Below, in pieces: positions 25,485-34,116 of a DNA stretch of 41,484 nt. The stretch is from positions 1-41,484 of the IMG/VR virus record IMGVR_UViG_3300003885_000013, one strand, 5' to 3'. Each line of letters opens with the position of its first letter. Within the stretch, counting starts at the first letter, position 1. The position numbers and the translations under genes were made by a program. The stretch is from a virus. The notes under the pieces were generated by a model. That model was not told the DNA's origin. It ran no database searches and saw only the letters and a list, made by a program, of their open reading frames with translations.

Positions 25485-25971
25485 AAACATCTTCCGTAAT
25501 TATTGGTACGTCATTATGCCTTAATGCTTCTATACGGCGCCCATATTCAGCTATGAGTAAAGCATCAGCTGTAGCGTGGGTTATTTTCATGCCGGGAAAG
25601 AGCTGTTGCGCTTTTGTTTTAGTTACGTTTTTATCTCCTTTGGATAAACACTTTAAGGATCTCTGCCAAACAACAGGAGTAACAAATTCAAAAGGTATTT
25701 TTGACGCGTATAAGGCTCCTATTAATAATCCAAAATTCTTACCGAATTTAAAAGCAGAAGCTATCCCCTGTTTCGGCATAGAGTGAACGTTTTCAATATA
25801 GCACTTTGTTAATGGCGCTGTTTCCTGGATGTTAGCCATTACCTTAACGATATCCGCGTCTGTTTCTTTTTTAAAAGGCAGGGTATATGTCTCGTCATCA
25901 CCTTTTATTGTTAATAAAGCCAGAGCGCCGGATTGCCCCGGGTCAATTCCCATTATGTATTTATATTTCAT
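25474..25971 (-). CDS. RuvC-like Holliday junction resolvase
   Basis: A 165-residue RNase H-fold endonuclease that would resolve branched DNA in replication or before packaging. Catalytic acids are visible: Asp10 in GIDPGQSGAL, Glu60 in CYIENVHSMP, and HATADALLIAEYG at 132-144 with Asp136. The middle segment QGIASAFKFGKNFGLLIGAL is typical of the phage and mitochondrial-like RuvC group. AGGAAGAG precedes the start. It is the last gene of the leftward replication operon and converges with the hydrolase gene, overlapping it by 11 bases. Confidence 0.9.
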   Translation of the reverse strand: MKYKYIMGIDPGQSGALALLTIKGDDETYTLPFKKETDADIVKVMANIQETAPLTKCYIENVHSMPKQGIASAFKFGKNFGLLIGALYASKIPFEFVTPVVWQRSLKCLSKGDKNVTKTKAQQLFPGMKITHATADALLIAEYGRRIEALRHNDVPIITEDVFKN

Positions 25972-25973
25972 TT

Positions 25974-26150
25974 TTATCTCTTCCTTTCTTTTAGATATTC
26001 ATTTAATGCGGCTTTATTAAAAATTTGAATTTCATCTTCTTTTATCTTGATAGGGCCTTGCCTAATTGTATTAAGGTGATAAAATCCTTCTTTAAAATCT
26101 AAAATATCTCCTTTAGTTACTCCTCCTCCATAAATAAAATACCAAATCAT
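25974..26150 (-). CDS. Small hypothetical protein
   Basis: A 58-residue protein (MIWYFIYGGGVTKGDILDF at its start, basic end LKERKR). The ATG overlaps the preceding gene's TGA (ATGA), and the stop lies 2 bases before the resolvase gene, so it sits in a tightly coupled operon. No family recognised. Confidence 0.65.
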   Translation of the reverse strand: MIWYFIYGGGVTKGDILDFKEGFYHLNTIRQGPIKIKEDEIQIFNKAALNEYLKERKR

Positions 26151-26494
26151 TTTGACACCTGCGGTCCTCTCTTTATTTTAGGTAAATCTTCTTCTTTACC
26201 GGTAGCTATTGACGCATGGCACTTAGGGCAAACAGTTTTCATAAACCCATCGCTCCTGCCAAACCATCGCATAAGGGTCCCGCAATTAAAACATTCCGGA
26301 GAGATATCTTCCCCGGAGGTTTTATAGTCATGCCATTTGTCTACATACGGATCTCTTTTATTTATAGAGATCTCATCTTTAAGGCAAACATAAAAAACTT
26401 CTTTCCCTAAAAACTTTGGTGAATAATACTTTTGAAAACGTTCAAGGCACAAAGGACAAATAGGAGGTAACGATTTATCTATTATAACAACCAT
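26147..26494 (-). CDS. Zinc-ribbon hypothetical protein
   Basis: A 115-residue protein with three Cys pairs: CPLC at residues 13-16, CFNC about 70 and CPKC about 89, the last two forming a likely zinc ribbon. The middle is charged. No enzyme motif. It starts on a TAATG overlap with the upstream gene and ends on an ATGA overlap with the next. A nucleic-acid-binding accessory to replication is possible but unproven. Confidence 0.7.
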   Translation of the reverse strand: MVVIIDKSLPPICPLCLERFQKYYSPKFLGKEVFYVCLKDEISINKRDPYVDKWHDYKTSGEDISPECFNCGTLMRWFGRSDGFMKTVCPKCHASIATGKEEDLPKIKRGPQVSK

Positions 26495-26796
26495 TAGACT
26501 CCTTTCCTAATAAGAGCAAGAGCTGAATCCCTCTGTTGCATTACTTCTGATAGCTCTTCTCTTATAGAATAATACATTTTCTCAAATGTTTTCTCTTGAA
26601 TAGCACGGATAGACTTTTTTATCTCAGTAGCCGCAAAATCAGTTTCTTTTGTATGAAAAGGATAAATAGCTAATATTGCTAAGCATTCATTTAACAAAGA
26701 ACAATACGGTTTACATTCCCTCATATTATTTTTAGACGCCGCTAATAGCGACGCATTTATACCCATTTGTCTTGCTTTTATCAGTATACTTTTCAT
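26494..26796 (-). CDS. Hypothetical protein downstream of DNA polymerase
   Basis: A 100-residue, mostly helical protein with Cys at about 28, 32 and 38 and a C-terminal helix (YYSIREELSEVMQQRDSALAL). No recognised family. Its start overlaps the polymerase stop (ATGA). Co-transcribed with replication genes. Confidence 0.65.
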   Translation of the reverse strand: MKSILIKARQMGINASLLAASKNNMRECKPYCSLLNECLAILAIYPFHTKETDFAATEIKKSIRAIQEKTFEKMYYSIREELSEVMQQRDSALALIRKGV

Positions 26797-28736
26797 TTCT
26801 TATACCTCTTTCCGCGCCAACCTTCCGCCTCTATAGGGCATCCGGTAGACCAGCTATGCGGCGCTGTTAGTATTTCAATGAATTCTTCCATACTGCCGAA
26901 GCCCTCCGGGACCTCCGCAATTACTTCGTCATGCACAGATAACACCAACCGGTACCCCTTTTCTTCACATTTAAGCATAGCATGGGCCATTATATCCCGG
27001 GCAGTGGCTTGTGTAATGTTCTCTACTAGTTTTCCCCCATAGGTAGACTGCCTTTCATACGCTTTTGTTTGTGAATTTACGCCCATAAAAGTAAGCGCTC
27101 TTCTTGTTTCACCCCAGGGAGTTATTACTTCCTGGATCTTAGGCCTGTAATAGGCAAGGCAGCGTCCGGAGGGAAGCCGGCAATAGAGAAATTTACCGTG
27201 CCGCGCCCATTTAACCCGGCCGCTAGGCACTTGTTCGCTTGTCTCAGTAGCCCTAATGGCTGCTCTTTCTTGTCTTTTCCATAAGTCAATAACGCTTTTA
27301 TATCTGGATCTATATGCTTCTACTGCTTTTCTCGCTAACCCCTCGGAGATATCAAGCCCCCATGCCTGGCAAGTAGCATGAAATTTAGTAGCCCCCATCC
27401 CATACCCGCATCCGAGTATAGCTGTTTTTCCCAGCTGTCTTTCTTTTTTATTTATTTCTTCTTTATAGTAAATATCTTTAGCCATATCTACATAGATATC
27501 CTTACCTTCTCTATAATTATTAAGCCCGGCTTCATCCTTCGCGTGCCATAATAATACCCGGGCTTCGATGGCTGAATAATCTGCCACTAAGAGATCGTAT
27601 CCGGGCTTAGATATGATCATACCCCTAAGGCAAGAGCTGATAGCCGACATAACGCTAGGGTATAAAAATTTAAGCATAGCTAAATCCCGCTGCTTCATTA
27701 TAGCGATACACGTGGCAATATCTTTAATCGTCCCTATTGGAAGATTATGTAACTGGACTAATTTCCCACTCCAACGACCAGTAGAAGCACCATGGTAAAT
27801 AAGAGTGTCCCTAATCCGAGGATCATTATCACTCGTAGCATTGCTAATAGCTTGATATTTAGCCGTACTTGTCTTTCCCAATTCTTGCCTAATAGATAAC
27901 ACATGCGCAACTGCGGGGGGTATTCGTGTCTGAAGCGTTTTGGAAACTGTGTTTTTGGTAAAATCACCCATTTCGACTCCTTGGGTTTTGATCCAGTCCA
28001 GAGTGCGTTGACGGCGAGACACTTTATCAAGGTATCCATTTGTAATTTTTTTGAGCTTCTCCACACATTCATTTTCATATTCTCCTATAAGGTAAAGGGC
28101 TGCTTTAACGGCTTCTCTATCTATTTCAACACCCCTAAGATTAATGCGCTGATCCATTAACCAGACTTGACGCTCTATGCTATTTAAGTTTGGAAGAGAA
28201 TTATCTATTTCTCTTTCTACTACCACATCATTTTTACAGTATTCATAGAGACGTTGAAACTCTACAGGATCATTACACCATTTATCATTATTAAGTCGGG
28301 TAATTCTTCTGGGTTTACTCAATTTAAGCATTACTCTTTTACCCTCTTCATCTTTCAAATTTGAAAGATGAAGAGCCTTAGCGGCTCTGGCTAAAGCTTT
28401 AGGAAGAGCATGGGCCGAGGCTTTAGCCGCGGTACAGCTCCATTGTTCTAAAGGAATAACCGGCCAGCCAAATTGTTTCACTAAGATGTTGTGCCATATA
28501 CAATACTCAAAAAATGAATTATGCGCGACGAATATTTCTCCAGCGTCAATATATTTTTTTATACTAGGCGGGCATCTATTTTTTTTGATCTCTTTTTGTG
28601 TTGCAAGAAAAACCTCACCTCCGTTATGGGCAAAGCAATAGCAAAGAATCTTAGTGCTTGGGTGTATAGAATACACCCAAGCACCAGATTTAAAAATATC
28701 CACTTCGGATCTGGATTCAAAATCTAAATGAATCAT
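26793..28736 (-). CDS. Family A DNA polymerase with proofreading exonuclease
   Basis: A 647-residue replicative polymerase. The N-terminal DEDDy exonuclease shows Asp5/Glu7 (HLDFES), AHNSFFE at 71-77 and YCKND at 166-170. The polymerase has TGRWSGKLVQLHNLP (319-333), motif A DYSAIEAR at 386-393, the O-helix RQLGKTAILGCGYGMG at 433-448 and motif C SVHDEV near 605. All catalytic residues appear intact. There is no 5' nuclease domain. This short type is usual in phages with DUF2800/DUF2815 genes, which lie directly upstream, and its start overlaps the DUF2815 gene (ATGA). Confidence 0.95.
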   Translation of the reverse strand: MIHLDFESRSEVDIFKSGAWVYSIHPSTKILCYCFAHNGGEVFLATQKEIKKNRCPPSIKKYIDAGEIFVAHNSFFEYCIWHNILVKQFGWPVIPLEQWSCTAAKASAHALPKALARAAKALHLSNLKDEEGKRVMLKLSKPRRITRLNNDKWCNDPVEFQRLYEYCKNDVVVEREIDNSLPNLNSIERQVWLMDQRINLRGVEIDREAVKAALYLIGEYENECVEKLKKITNGYLDKVSRRQRTLDWIKTQGVEMGDFTKNTVSKTLQTRIPPAVAHVLSIRQELGKTSTAKYQAISNATSDNDPRIRDTLIYHGASTGRWSGKLVQLHNLPIGTIKDIATCIAIMKQRDLAMLKFLYPSVMSAISSCLRGMIISKPGYDLLVADYSAIEARVLLWHAKDEAGLNNYREGKDIYVDMAKDIYYKEEINKKERQLGKTAILGCGYGMGATKFHATCQAWGLDISEGLARKAVEAYRSRYKSVIDLWKRQERAAIRATETSEQVPSGRVKWARHGKFLYCRLPSGRCLAYYRPKIQEVITPWGETRRALTFMGVNSQTKAYERQSTYGGKLVENITQATARDIMAHAMLKCEEKGYRLVLSVHDEVIAEVPEGFGSMEEFIEILTAPHSWSTGCPIEAEGWRGKRYKK

Positions 28737-29269
28737 AAATCCAGTATGTCCTTATTACCTTTAACAGGAGACTCGCTTTTTTCTACAGCTTCAAAATCAT
28801 CTTCCGGCATAGCCCTGCTTATAAGCGGCTCTCCATCACGAATCTTTTGAATGTTCTGTAGGCCTAGCGCAACTCCTCTGTTACCGCCGCGATCATACGT
28901 ATACGGCGTAATCGTAGCTCTAGCATAACATCCCGAGTAAAACTCTTCGGGATTAATGATAGGGTTTCTATCCTCATCAATAAGGCCCGGCCGTTGAATA
29001 CTGGTAGCATTGCAGAATACTGTTCCCGCATACCCCTCGTATTCCTTTGTATCTCCGTCTCTAAACGGTGTACGTAGATCTCCAGGCTTCTTATCCCCCC
29101 ACTTCTCCTTAATAGCCTTCTTACAGGCATCTTTAAGGACGGAAAGGTCCGCTGTCTTAGGGAATAGCATGGTAAGACTATACTTTAACTTATCCCCAAG
29201 GCCTTTAGTAGGATTAAAAACATGTACAAAACTTGCACGAAACTCTACGGTCATTACTTTGTCAGACAT
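28733..29269 (-). CDS. DUF2815 single-stranded DNA-binding protein
   Basis: A 178-residue protein of the DUF2815 family, related to T7 gp2.5-type single-strand-binding proteins with an OB fold. Recognisable pieces are KLKYSLTMLFPKTADLS, the FRDGD loop, EEFYSGCYARATITPYTYD and GVALGLQNIQKIRDGEPL. The acidic C-terminal end (KGNKDILDL) is typical of proteins that recruit partners. It would coat replicating strands for the polymerase encoded immediately downstream. GGAGGAAAG precedes the start. Confidence 0.85.
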   Translation of the reverse strand: MSDKVMTVEFRASFVHVFNPTKGLGDKLKYSLTMLFPKTADLSVLKDACKKAIKEKWGDKKPGDLRTPFRDGDTKEYEGYAGTVFCNATSIQRPGLIDEDRNPIINPEEFYSGCYARATITPYTYDRGGNRGVALGLQNIQKIRDGEPLISRAMPEDDFEAVEKSESPVKGNKDILDL

Positions 29270-29300
29270 TTTTCTTTCCTCCTCTTTTGTGTTTAAGCGG

Positions 29301-29579
29301 TTACTTTTTGTCAGCTTTCTTCGTTTCCAACTCGGTAATCGTTCTTGCGGGGAAGTCTGCGGTATGATCGTTCCTTATATTCAGATCATACTTTTTATAT
29401 ATCTCATTCCACCACGTTTTTTTCTTTTTTAAAATCACCTGCCGACGTTTTTCAAAAATATTTAAAGCTTCCTGAATAACTTCGGTAGAGGCTACGCTTT
29501 CGGTATCAAAATCTTCGTACGTTTTTGCCTCCTCTTCGGTTATGGTAATCTTTTTTAACTCTTTAACCGGTTCACTCAT
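29301..29579 (-). CDS. Charged hypothetical protein between DUF2800 and DUF2815
   Basis: A 92-residue protein, Glu/Lys/Thr-rich, with one Trp pair (KKTWWNEIYKKYDLN). No known family. Its ATG overlaps the DUF2800 stop (ATGA), so it is translated with that nuclease; it may be a small accessory of the replication or recombination set. Confidence 0.65.
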   Translation of the reverse strand: MSEPVKELKKITITEEEAKTYEDFDTESVASTEVIQEALNIFEKRRQVILKKKKTWWNEIYKKYDLNIRNDHTADFPARTITELETKKADKK

Positions 29580-30721
29580 AATTCAAACTCTCCTTTCGGG
29601 CTAAAATCAGAAATAGCGCTCCCTCTAACCGCTTCTCCTTTGTCGGTATTGGAAACTAATTTATTGCCCGTGTCTTTTTGTTCTGTTAAGCTGTAAACGC
29701 TTTTTTTACCGACTATTTTTTCCAATTTAGCCGGACTTAACAGGCTTTTGTTGTATATCCTATCTCCATAGCGCTCGCTAAAAAGAGATATAACTTCGTT
29801 TGAATCAATCCACGTCCTGTTACTTCTTTTCTTTACTAGTTTAAAACCAGGTATCTCCTTTCCGGATTCAGCTAATTCAAAGGCATGATTCTCTAAGGTA
29901 GTTATAAAGTTTTTAACTATATCTACCTCTTTTAATAGCTGTCCTATTTTTTCTACCGTTAGATCCCGCTTTTCACTTTCAAAATCTTGCTGTGCCATCA
30001 TATCCCGTTTGTTTAAAATTTCCGGACAAACAAGAGTAGCCGTGCAAAATTTACAATGTTTCCCCGGACGCCGGGGAGCTTTAGGATCCTCAGTAGCTTT
30101 AATTTTTTCTGTTAATTCTTTAGCGAATTCATCTAATGCGGCCATCGGTATTCGCCAACGTCTAACCGCATTTTCCGGATCTCCGCAACGGGGCTGGACT
30201 ATTACCAGCTCTACCTCATCGACATCAAGGTCTGCTACCGCTCCCAACGCATAATATAATAACTGTATATTATTTACAACATCGACCCAAACACCGGCTC
30301 CGTGTTTGTAATCATATACAATTAATTTCTGGAAAGGAACGTAAAGAAAAGCGTCGTTGGTCCCGGCCGCTTTTTTTGAGATACGGGGAAGCTCAAAGGA
30401 TCTCTCTATAATAAGATCCCTTTTATTAAGGCCGTACGTACTTAAATCATCCTTAATAGCCCCTATGTATACGTCCACGGCATTTATCATACCTTGCGTA
30501 ACCTTTATCTCTTCTCCATCGATCTCGATAACTTCACCTAACCAATCTTCCGTAAATTCATTCTCATTAGTTAGACAAATTTCTCCCAATTTATGCGCTG
30601 CGGATCCTTCCCGCGCATATTTAGAAGAAGGCTGAGGCGGAAGAGTGGCTATAAGAGCCACACTCCCCGGACACTCAAACCAACGGTACCCCGATGATGC
30701 TCCAACAGGACTATGTTTCAT
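29576..30721 (-). CDS. DUF2800 Cas4/RecB-like nuclease with Fe-S cysteines
   Basis: A 381-residue protein of the DUF2800 family. It reads as a PD-(D/E)XK nuclease: EGSAAHKLGE (His43), GTNDAFLY (Asp123) and VYDYKHG (Asp137, Lys139). Four cysteines, Cys17 (WFECPGS) plus Cys223, Cys226 and Cys232 (CKFCTATLVC), have the spacing of the iron-sulfur clamp in Cas4 and AddB. It probably processes DNA ends in replication-recombination with the neighbouring SNF2 helicase and DUF2815 protein. It starts on a 1-base overlap with the upstream gene. Confidence 0.87.
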   Translation of the reverse strand: MKHSPVGASSGYRWFECPGSVALIATLPPQPSSKYAREGSAAHKLGEICLTNENEFTEDWLGEVIEIDGEEIKVTQGMINAVDVYIGAIKDDLSTYGLNKRDLIIERSFELPRISKKAAGTNDAFLYVPFQKLIVYDYKHGAGVWVDVVNNIQLLYYALGAVADLDVDEVELVIVQPRCGDPENAVRRWRIPMAALDEFAKELTEKIKATEDPKAPRRPGKHCKFCTATLVCPEILNKRDMMAQQDFESEKRDLTVEKIGQLLKEVDIVKNFITTLENHAFELAESGKEIPGFKLVKKRSNRTWIDSNEVISLFSERYGDRIYNKSLLSPAKLEKIVGKKSVYSLTEQKDTGNKLVSNTDKGEAVRGSAISDFSPKGEFEL

Positions 30722-31107
30722 TACAGAGTTGTCGACGCTTTTATTTTTAATTCTGCGTGCGCTGCGGTAAGAGCCTCAATAACCCCGGCATACTGCCTAG
30801 GTACTAACTGGCTTATCTTTTCTACTTCAAATTCTTTAACAACGTTCTGAGCTGTTAAGAATCCAAGTTTGTCGTTCGGGAATTCTTTTACAAGCTTTGC
30901 AGCTGCATCCCGGACATCGTTTTCTGTTAACTCCTTAGCCGCGGACTTCGTTTTTCTCCCGGGTTTAGTCGATTTAGGTTCAGGCGCTTCCGATTGTGCT
31001 ACTTCCGCAACTGCCGTCTTATCTATCTCTGATAAAGCTCTTCTCATTAAAACTACTAACATTTCCAATGCGACTGCCATACGTTCTACGTTTTGCTCTA
31101 TTGACAT
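30721..31107 (-). CDS. Hypothetical protein upstream of DUF2800
   Basis: A 128-residue protein: an N-terminal helix, an Ala/Lys/Pro linker at about 40-60 (PGRKTKSAAKE) and a C-terminal helical domain of about 65 residues (DVRDAAAKLVKEF, then KISQLVPRQYAGVIEAL). Similar helical proteins often accompany phage DUF2800 genes; the role is unknown. AAAGGAG precedes the start. The stop overlaps the DUF2800 ATG by one base. Confidence 0.65.
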   Translation of the reverse strand: MSIEQNVERMAVALEMLVVLMRRALSEIDKTAVAEVAQSEAPEPKSTKPGRKTKSAAKELTENDVRDAAAKLVKEFPNDKLGFLTAQNVVKEFEVEKISQLVPRQYAGVIEALTAAHAELKIKASTTL

Positions 31108-31149
31108 TTTCTTCTCCTTTTTTTTATGTTACAGTTATATTACGCCTCT

Positions 31150-31329
31150 TTACTTAGGGGGATTTATTTTTTCCAAATCACCTCCCTTCGTAACTATGCA
31201 AACTTCTTTTGTTGTGGCTATTACAATTTTACCATTATGCTCAAGTATACCCACAACTCTTTCACCTTTTGCCGTTTCAGCTATTACGTGGACTCCAGTT
31301 TTTCTATTATATCTATTTATTTTTTTCAT
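31150..31329 (-). CDS. Small hypothetical protein
   Basis: A 59-residue basic protein (MKKINRYNRKTGVHVI at its start, KGGDLEKINPPK at its end) with a beta-rich middle. GGGGAAG precedes the ATG. It lies between the SNF2 helicase and the DUF2800 group, 14 bases after the helicase stop. No family recognised. Confidence 0.65.
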   Translation of the reverse strand: MKKINRYNRKTGVHVIAETAKGERVVGILEHNGKIVIATTKEVCIVTKGGDLEKINPPK

Positions 31330-31343
31330 ACTTCCCCCTTCCC

Positions 31344-32648
31344 CTAGTTAACTAACTGATTTATAATTTTACTCTTTCTTATAACAGATCCTATCATATC
31401 GGATTCTATGGTCCCTTCGGCAACAAGAAAATGCGCAAGGACGGGATTCTGTTGCCCCATTCGATGCAATCGATCGACAGCTTGATTAAGGTTACCGGGT
31501 ACCCAATCCGATTCTACAAAAATAGCATAATCCGTTGCTCCCTGAAGGCCGTCAATCCCCTGGCCGGCAGCTTGAATCTGCCCTATAAATATTCGAGGGG
31601 TACCGGCTATAAAGGTATTCTTAGCTGTTTCTTTTGCTTCAACAGTCATACCTCCTAAGAGTTTAACGACTCCGTATTCTTTTAATTCTTCGGAAAGAGT
31701 ATGTATAACTTCCCGATGAAAAGCGAAGATAACCATTTTTTCTTTATTCCTTAGCGCATTTTTTATAAATTCTATACACTGAGGGAGTTTAGCAAGGGCC
31801 GTTTGCCGTCTAAGAGTAGCTTTTATACCAAGTTGATTGTCCATATATTTTTCTTTATCTTCTCCAGTCATACCATTTTCTTCGTCTATGATTTTCTGTA
31901 TAGCCGGGGTAATAGAGAGCTCTATTTTTTGTAATGTTTTCGGAGGTAATTGCTGTAAAACTTCTCTTTTTAATCTTCGCAGCATAAAGAGATCAAGCTT
32001 TTCCTTTAACTCAAGAATATTACTAGCCCCTTTATCGTTAAAATAGCCGTACTGATCATAGTATCCCGCGCAATAGCGAAAAGCGAAGGCGTAGTAATTG
32101 TTATACGGATATATTAATTCGTTGGCAAGAACCTTGAGCATAGGATAAAGCTCAATAGGCCTGTTTAATACCGGAGTGCCGGTAAGCATCATTTTGTAAG
32201 TAGCATTATGGACTAAGCCGCCTTTCCCTAAGATATTTTTTGTTCTCTTTACCCTCTTTTTCTTTGATCCTATATTTTTAAGATGATGCGCTTCATCACA
32301 AATAAGAACATCAAACTTCATATCCTTTAATTGTTTAAAAATAGAATCTTTTATAATAAGCCCATAGTTTATAATAATAAAATTAGCTATAGTAGGTATT
32401 TTTCCTTTACTTGAATTAATAATACATAAATCATAAAGTCTATGTGCCAGCCACTTTTCTATTTCTCTACTCCAATGAATTTTTACAGAAGCCGGGCAAA
32501 TAATAAGAATCCTTTCGGCTTTGAGAATATTACAAGCTATTAAAGCTTGTGCAGTCTTCCCAAGGCCCATTTCATCACCAAGAAGGCTCTCTTTTCGAGT
32601 TGTTAGGAAATGCACTCCCAGCTCTTGAAAAGGTTTTAACTTACTCAA
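31344..32648 (-). CDS. SNF2-family DNA helicase/translocase
   Basis: A 434-residue ATPase of the SNF2/DEAD group found in phage replication modules. Visible motifs are Walker A DEMGLGKT at residues 25-32, Walker B CDEAHHLKN near 118-126, MLTGTPVLNRP (motif III) and the C-terminal QAVDRLHRMGQ (motif VI). It is short and lacks accessory domains, as in phage versions. The start codon is TTG with a strong GGGGGGAAG site and overlaps the VanZ-like gene's stop, so translation is coupled. It probably remodels forks with the nearby nuclease and polymerase. Confidence 0.92.
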   Translation of the reverse strand: MSKLKPFQELGVHFLTTRKESLLGDEMGLGKTAQALIACNILKAERILIICPASVKIHWSREIEKWLAHRLYDLCIINSSKGKIPTIANFIIINYGLIIKDSIFKQLKDMKFDVLICDEAHHLKNIGSKKKRVKRTKNILGKGGLVHNATYKMMLTGTPVLNRPIELYPMLKVLANELIYPYNNYYAFAFRYCAGYYDQYGYFNDKGASNILELKEKLDLFMLRRLKREVLQQLPPKTLQKIELSITPAIQKIIDEENGMTGEDKEKYMDNQLGIKATLRRQTALAKLPQCIEFIKNALRNKEKMVIFAFHREVIHTLSEELKEYGVVKLLGGMTVEAKETAKNTFIAGTPRIFIGQIQAAGQGIDGLQGATDYAIFVESDWVPGNLNQAVDRLHRMGQQNPVLAHFLVAEGTIESDMIGSVIRKSKIINQLVN

Positions 32649-33010
32649 TGCTTCCCCCCCTTTTTCTTAAATGGATTCCGAAAAGTAAGGATAATAACTT
32701 TGCTGGCCATTATACCAATAATCGCGGATCCGACATTTAGGGCCATTTGATAAAAGCTGGCTCCTTTATGCTTTACTAAGAATTGCGCCGCTTCATCAAG
32801 AATACCAAAAATTAAAGAGATCCACCCAAAGAAATAGCCGATAATATAGTACCCCACTACATGCCTGGAATCGTCAAAAAATGACCACGAATAATTACTC
32901 CACTCAAAAATGGTACCCTTTCCCGGTAGAGAATAATGTATATTTATTGTCCAGGCTAAATTATAGGTTACCAAAATAATTATAATAAGCAGGATAATTT
33001 TCTTTTTCAC
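32645..33010 (-). CDS. VanZ-like membrane protein
   Basis: A 121-residue protein with about three membrane spans: KIILLIIIILVTYNLAW, YYIIGYFFGWISLIFGIL and QMALNVGSAIIGIMA. The sequence DEAAQFLVKHKGASFYQMAL resembles the conserved acid-glutamine and Asn-Gly region of VanZ-like proteins. GTG start overlapping the lipoprotein stop (GTGA) with AGAGGA upstream. VanZ relatives affect envelope properties such as teicoplanin resistance. In a phage this may alter the cell surface or block superinfection, which is inference. Confidence 0.55.
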   Translation of the reverse strand: MKKKIILLIIIILVTYNLAWTINIHYSLPGKGTIFEWSNYSWSFFDDSRHVVGYYIIGYFFGWISLIFGILDEAAQFLVKHKGASFYQMALNVGSAIIGIMASKVIILTFRNPFKKKGGKH

Positions 33011-33459
33011 AGTATCCTCTCAAGTTTAATTTCTTCCTTTATATCGTAATCGTCTCCAACTTTTAATATTATTTTTGTTCTTATTTTTACCCGGTTAAGC
33101 CATTCCTTAACAAGATCGTCTCTTTTATTAAATGAGTTAGTATCTATAATATATTTATATAAGCTGTTAACATCGCTATCCCTATAAATAGTAATAAACG
33201 TAGTAAGGAAAACTATATCAAATTTTATATCATAGAGTTCTTCAACAAGCATAGCTTTAATTAAAACCGCATCACGTTTTGAAAACGTGGCAAGAACCTT
33301 CTCGTCTCTTGACAATTCTCTTTCTACTTCCGCCATATCTTCTATTTCTATGCCCGAAGATTGAGAATATATCTCAATGGGTATTCCTCTTGGAATTGAA
33401 CACCCGCTGAGAAAAAATATTAATATCCCAAAATATCCGACTATCAAGTATCTATTCAT
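33007..33459 (-). CDS. Lipoprotein of unknown function
   Basis: A 150-residue protein. The start at 33459 gives MNRYLIVGYFGILIFFLSGC, a lipoprotein signal with lipidated Cys20; a longer start at 33510 would bury that signal, so it is rejected. The mature part is acidic and helix/strand-mixed with no known domain. Its ATG overlaps the previous gene's stop (ATGAATAG), and its stop overlaps the VanZ-like start. It would sit on the outer face of a membrane. Confidence 0.7.
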   Translation of the reverse strand: MNRYLIVGYFGILIFFLSGCSIPRGIPIEIYSQSSGIEIEDMAEVERELSRDEKVLATFSKRDAVLIKAMLVEELYDIKFDIVFLTTFITIYRDSDVNSLYKYIIDTNSFNKRDDLVKEWLNRVKIRTKIILKVGDDYDIKEEIKLERIL

Positions 33460-33652
33460 AATATAGTTTTTGTATAAGCTCATTAAATTCTTTTTGCGCG
33501 ACGGGATCAATTAAATCTATTCGTGTATTTTCCTCTATAATAACAACGTCTTGCTCTTTAACCCGATTCATATATTCCCACGGTATCGCAAAGAAGGCTA
33601 ACATACAAAAAATTATCATAATTATAAGGAGTGCCTTGATCAAATTTATCAT
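33452..33652 (-). CDS. Single-span membrane protein
   Basis: A 66-residue protein with an N-terminal membrane span (IKALLIIMIIFCMLAFFAI) and a charged tail with VVIIEENTRIDLIDPVAQ. The start overlaps the preceding stop (ATGA). Part of a run of small envelope genes. No family recognised. Confidence 0.65.
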   Translation of the reverse strand: MINLIKALLIIMIIFCMLAFFAIPWEYMNRVKEQDVVIIEENTRIDLIDPVAQKEFNELIQKLYYE

Positions 33653-33792
33653 TTTTTCCTCCCTATACTTTTTAAAAACATATTACGGACTATTATTGCT
33701 AATTTCCTTACATTACAATCCTCTTGTTTTCTCCAAGTAGCCATTTCTCTTTCAAGAGCATCTTTCAATTCATCTACAGTAGGTATTCTCAT
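33649..33792 (-). CDS. Small helical hypothetical protein
   Basis: A 47-residue basic, helical protein (MRIPTVDELKDALEREM at the start, LKSIGRKK at the end). GGGGGA precedes ATG 33792; an upstream ATG at 33804 lacks a ribosome binding site. Start and stop both overlap neighbours as ATGA, so it is firmly inside a coupled operon. Function unknown. Confidence 0.6.
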   Translation of the reverse strand: MRIPTVDELKDALEREMATWRKQEDCNVRKLAIIVRNMFLKSIGRKK

Positions 33793-33935
33793 TTTGTCCC
33801 CCATAGTACTGCTAAAGTTAAGCTGCCTGCGCTTGTATAATATAATGCTCTGGGATAATTTTTCTCAAAAAGAGATATTATCGCCATAATTATGTATGCC
33901 ACTATCCAAGCCTTCATTAACAAAGAGCTGAGCAT
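33789..33935 (-). CDS. Small membrane protein
   Basis: A 48-residue protein with a membrane span (LMKAWIVAYIIMAIISLF) and a second, weaker hydrophobic stretch (GSLTLAVLWG). It starts 4 bases after the zinc-finger gene, and its TGA overlaps the next ATG. It opens a run of five small envelope genes. Confidence 0.6.
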   Translation of the reverse strand: MLSSLLMKAWIVAYIIMAIISLFEKNYPRALYYTSAGSLTLAVLWGTK

Positions 33936-33939
33936 ATCT

Positions 33940-34116
33940 TTATCCTACGCTTATGGTTGAAGGCCGGGCTTTCCTATCACAACGAAAGCAACGCCTCTTT
34001 AAACGATTCTTCTTTCGCAATTCTAAAATATCCTCCAGGATCATAGCCAGAGATTCATCTATGATCCGCTTACACCCCGGGCAACGCATTATTATTTTAT
34101 AGAATTGATTTGGCAT
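33940..34116 (-). CDS. Small zinc-finger protein
   Basis: A 58-residue basic protein with two Cys pairs (CPGC at 11-14 and CFRC about 44-47), a likely zinc ribbon. ATG 34116 has GGGAGG upstream; a longer start at 34170 would lie deeper in the methyltransferase gene without such a site. It overlaps the methyltransferase 3' end by 25 bases. Probably nucleic-acid binding. Confidence 0.6.
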   Translation of the reverse strand: MPNQFYKIIMRCPGCKRIIDESLAMILEDILELRKKNRLKRRCFRCDRKARPSTISVG

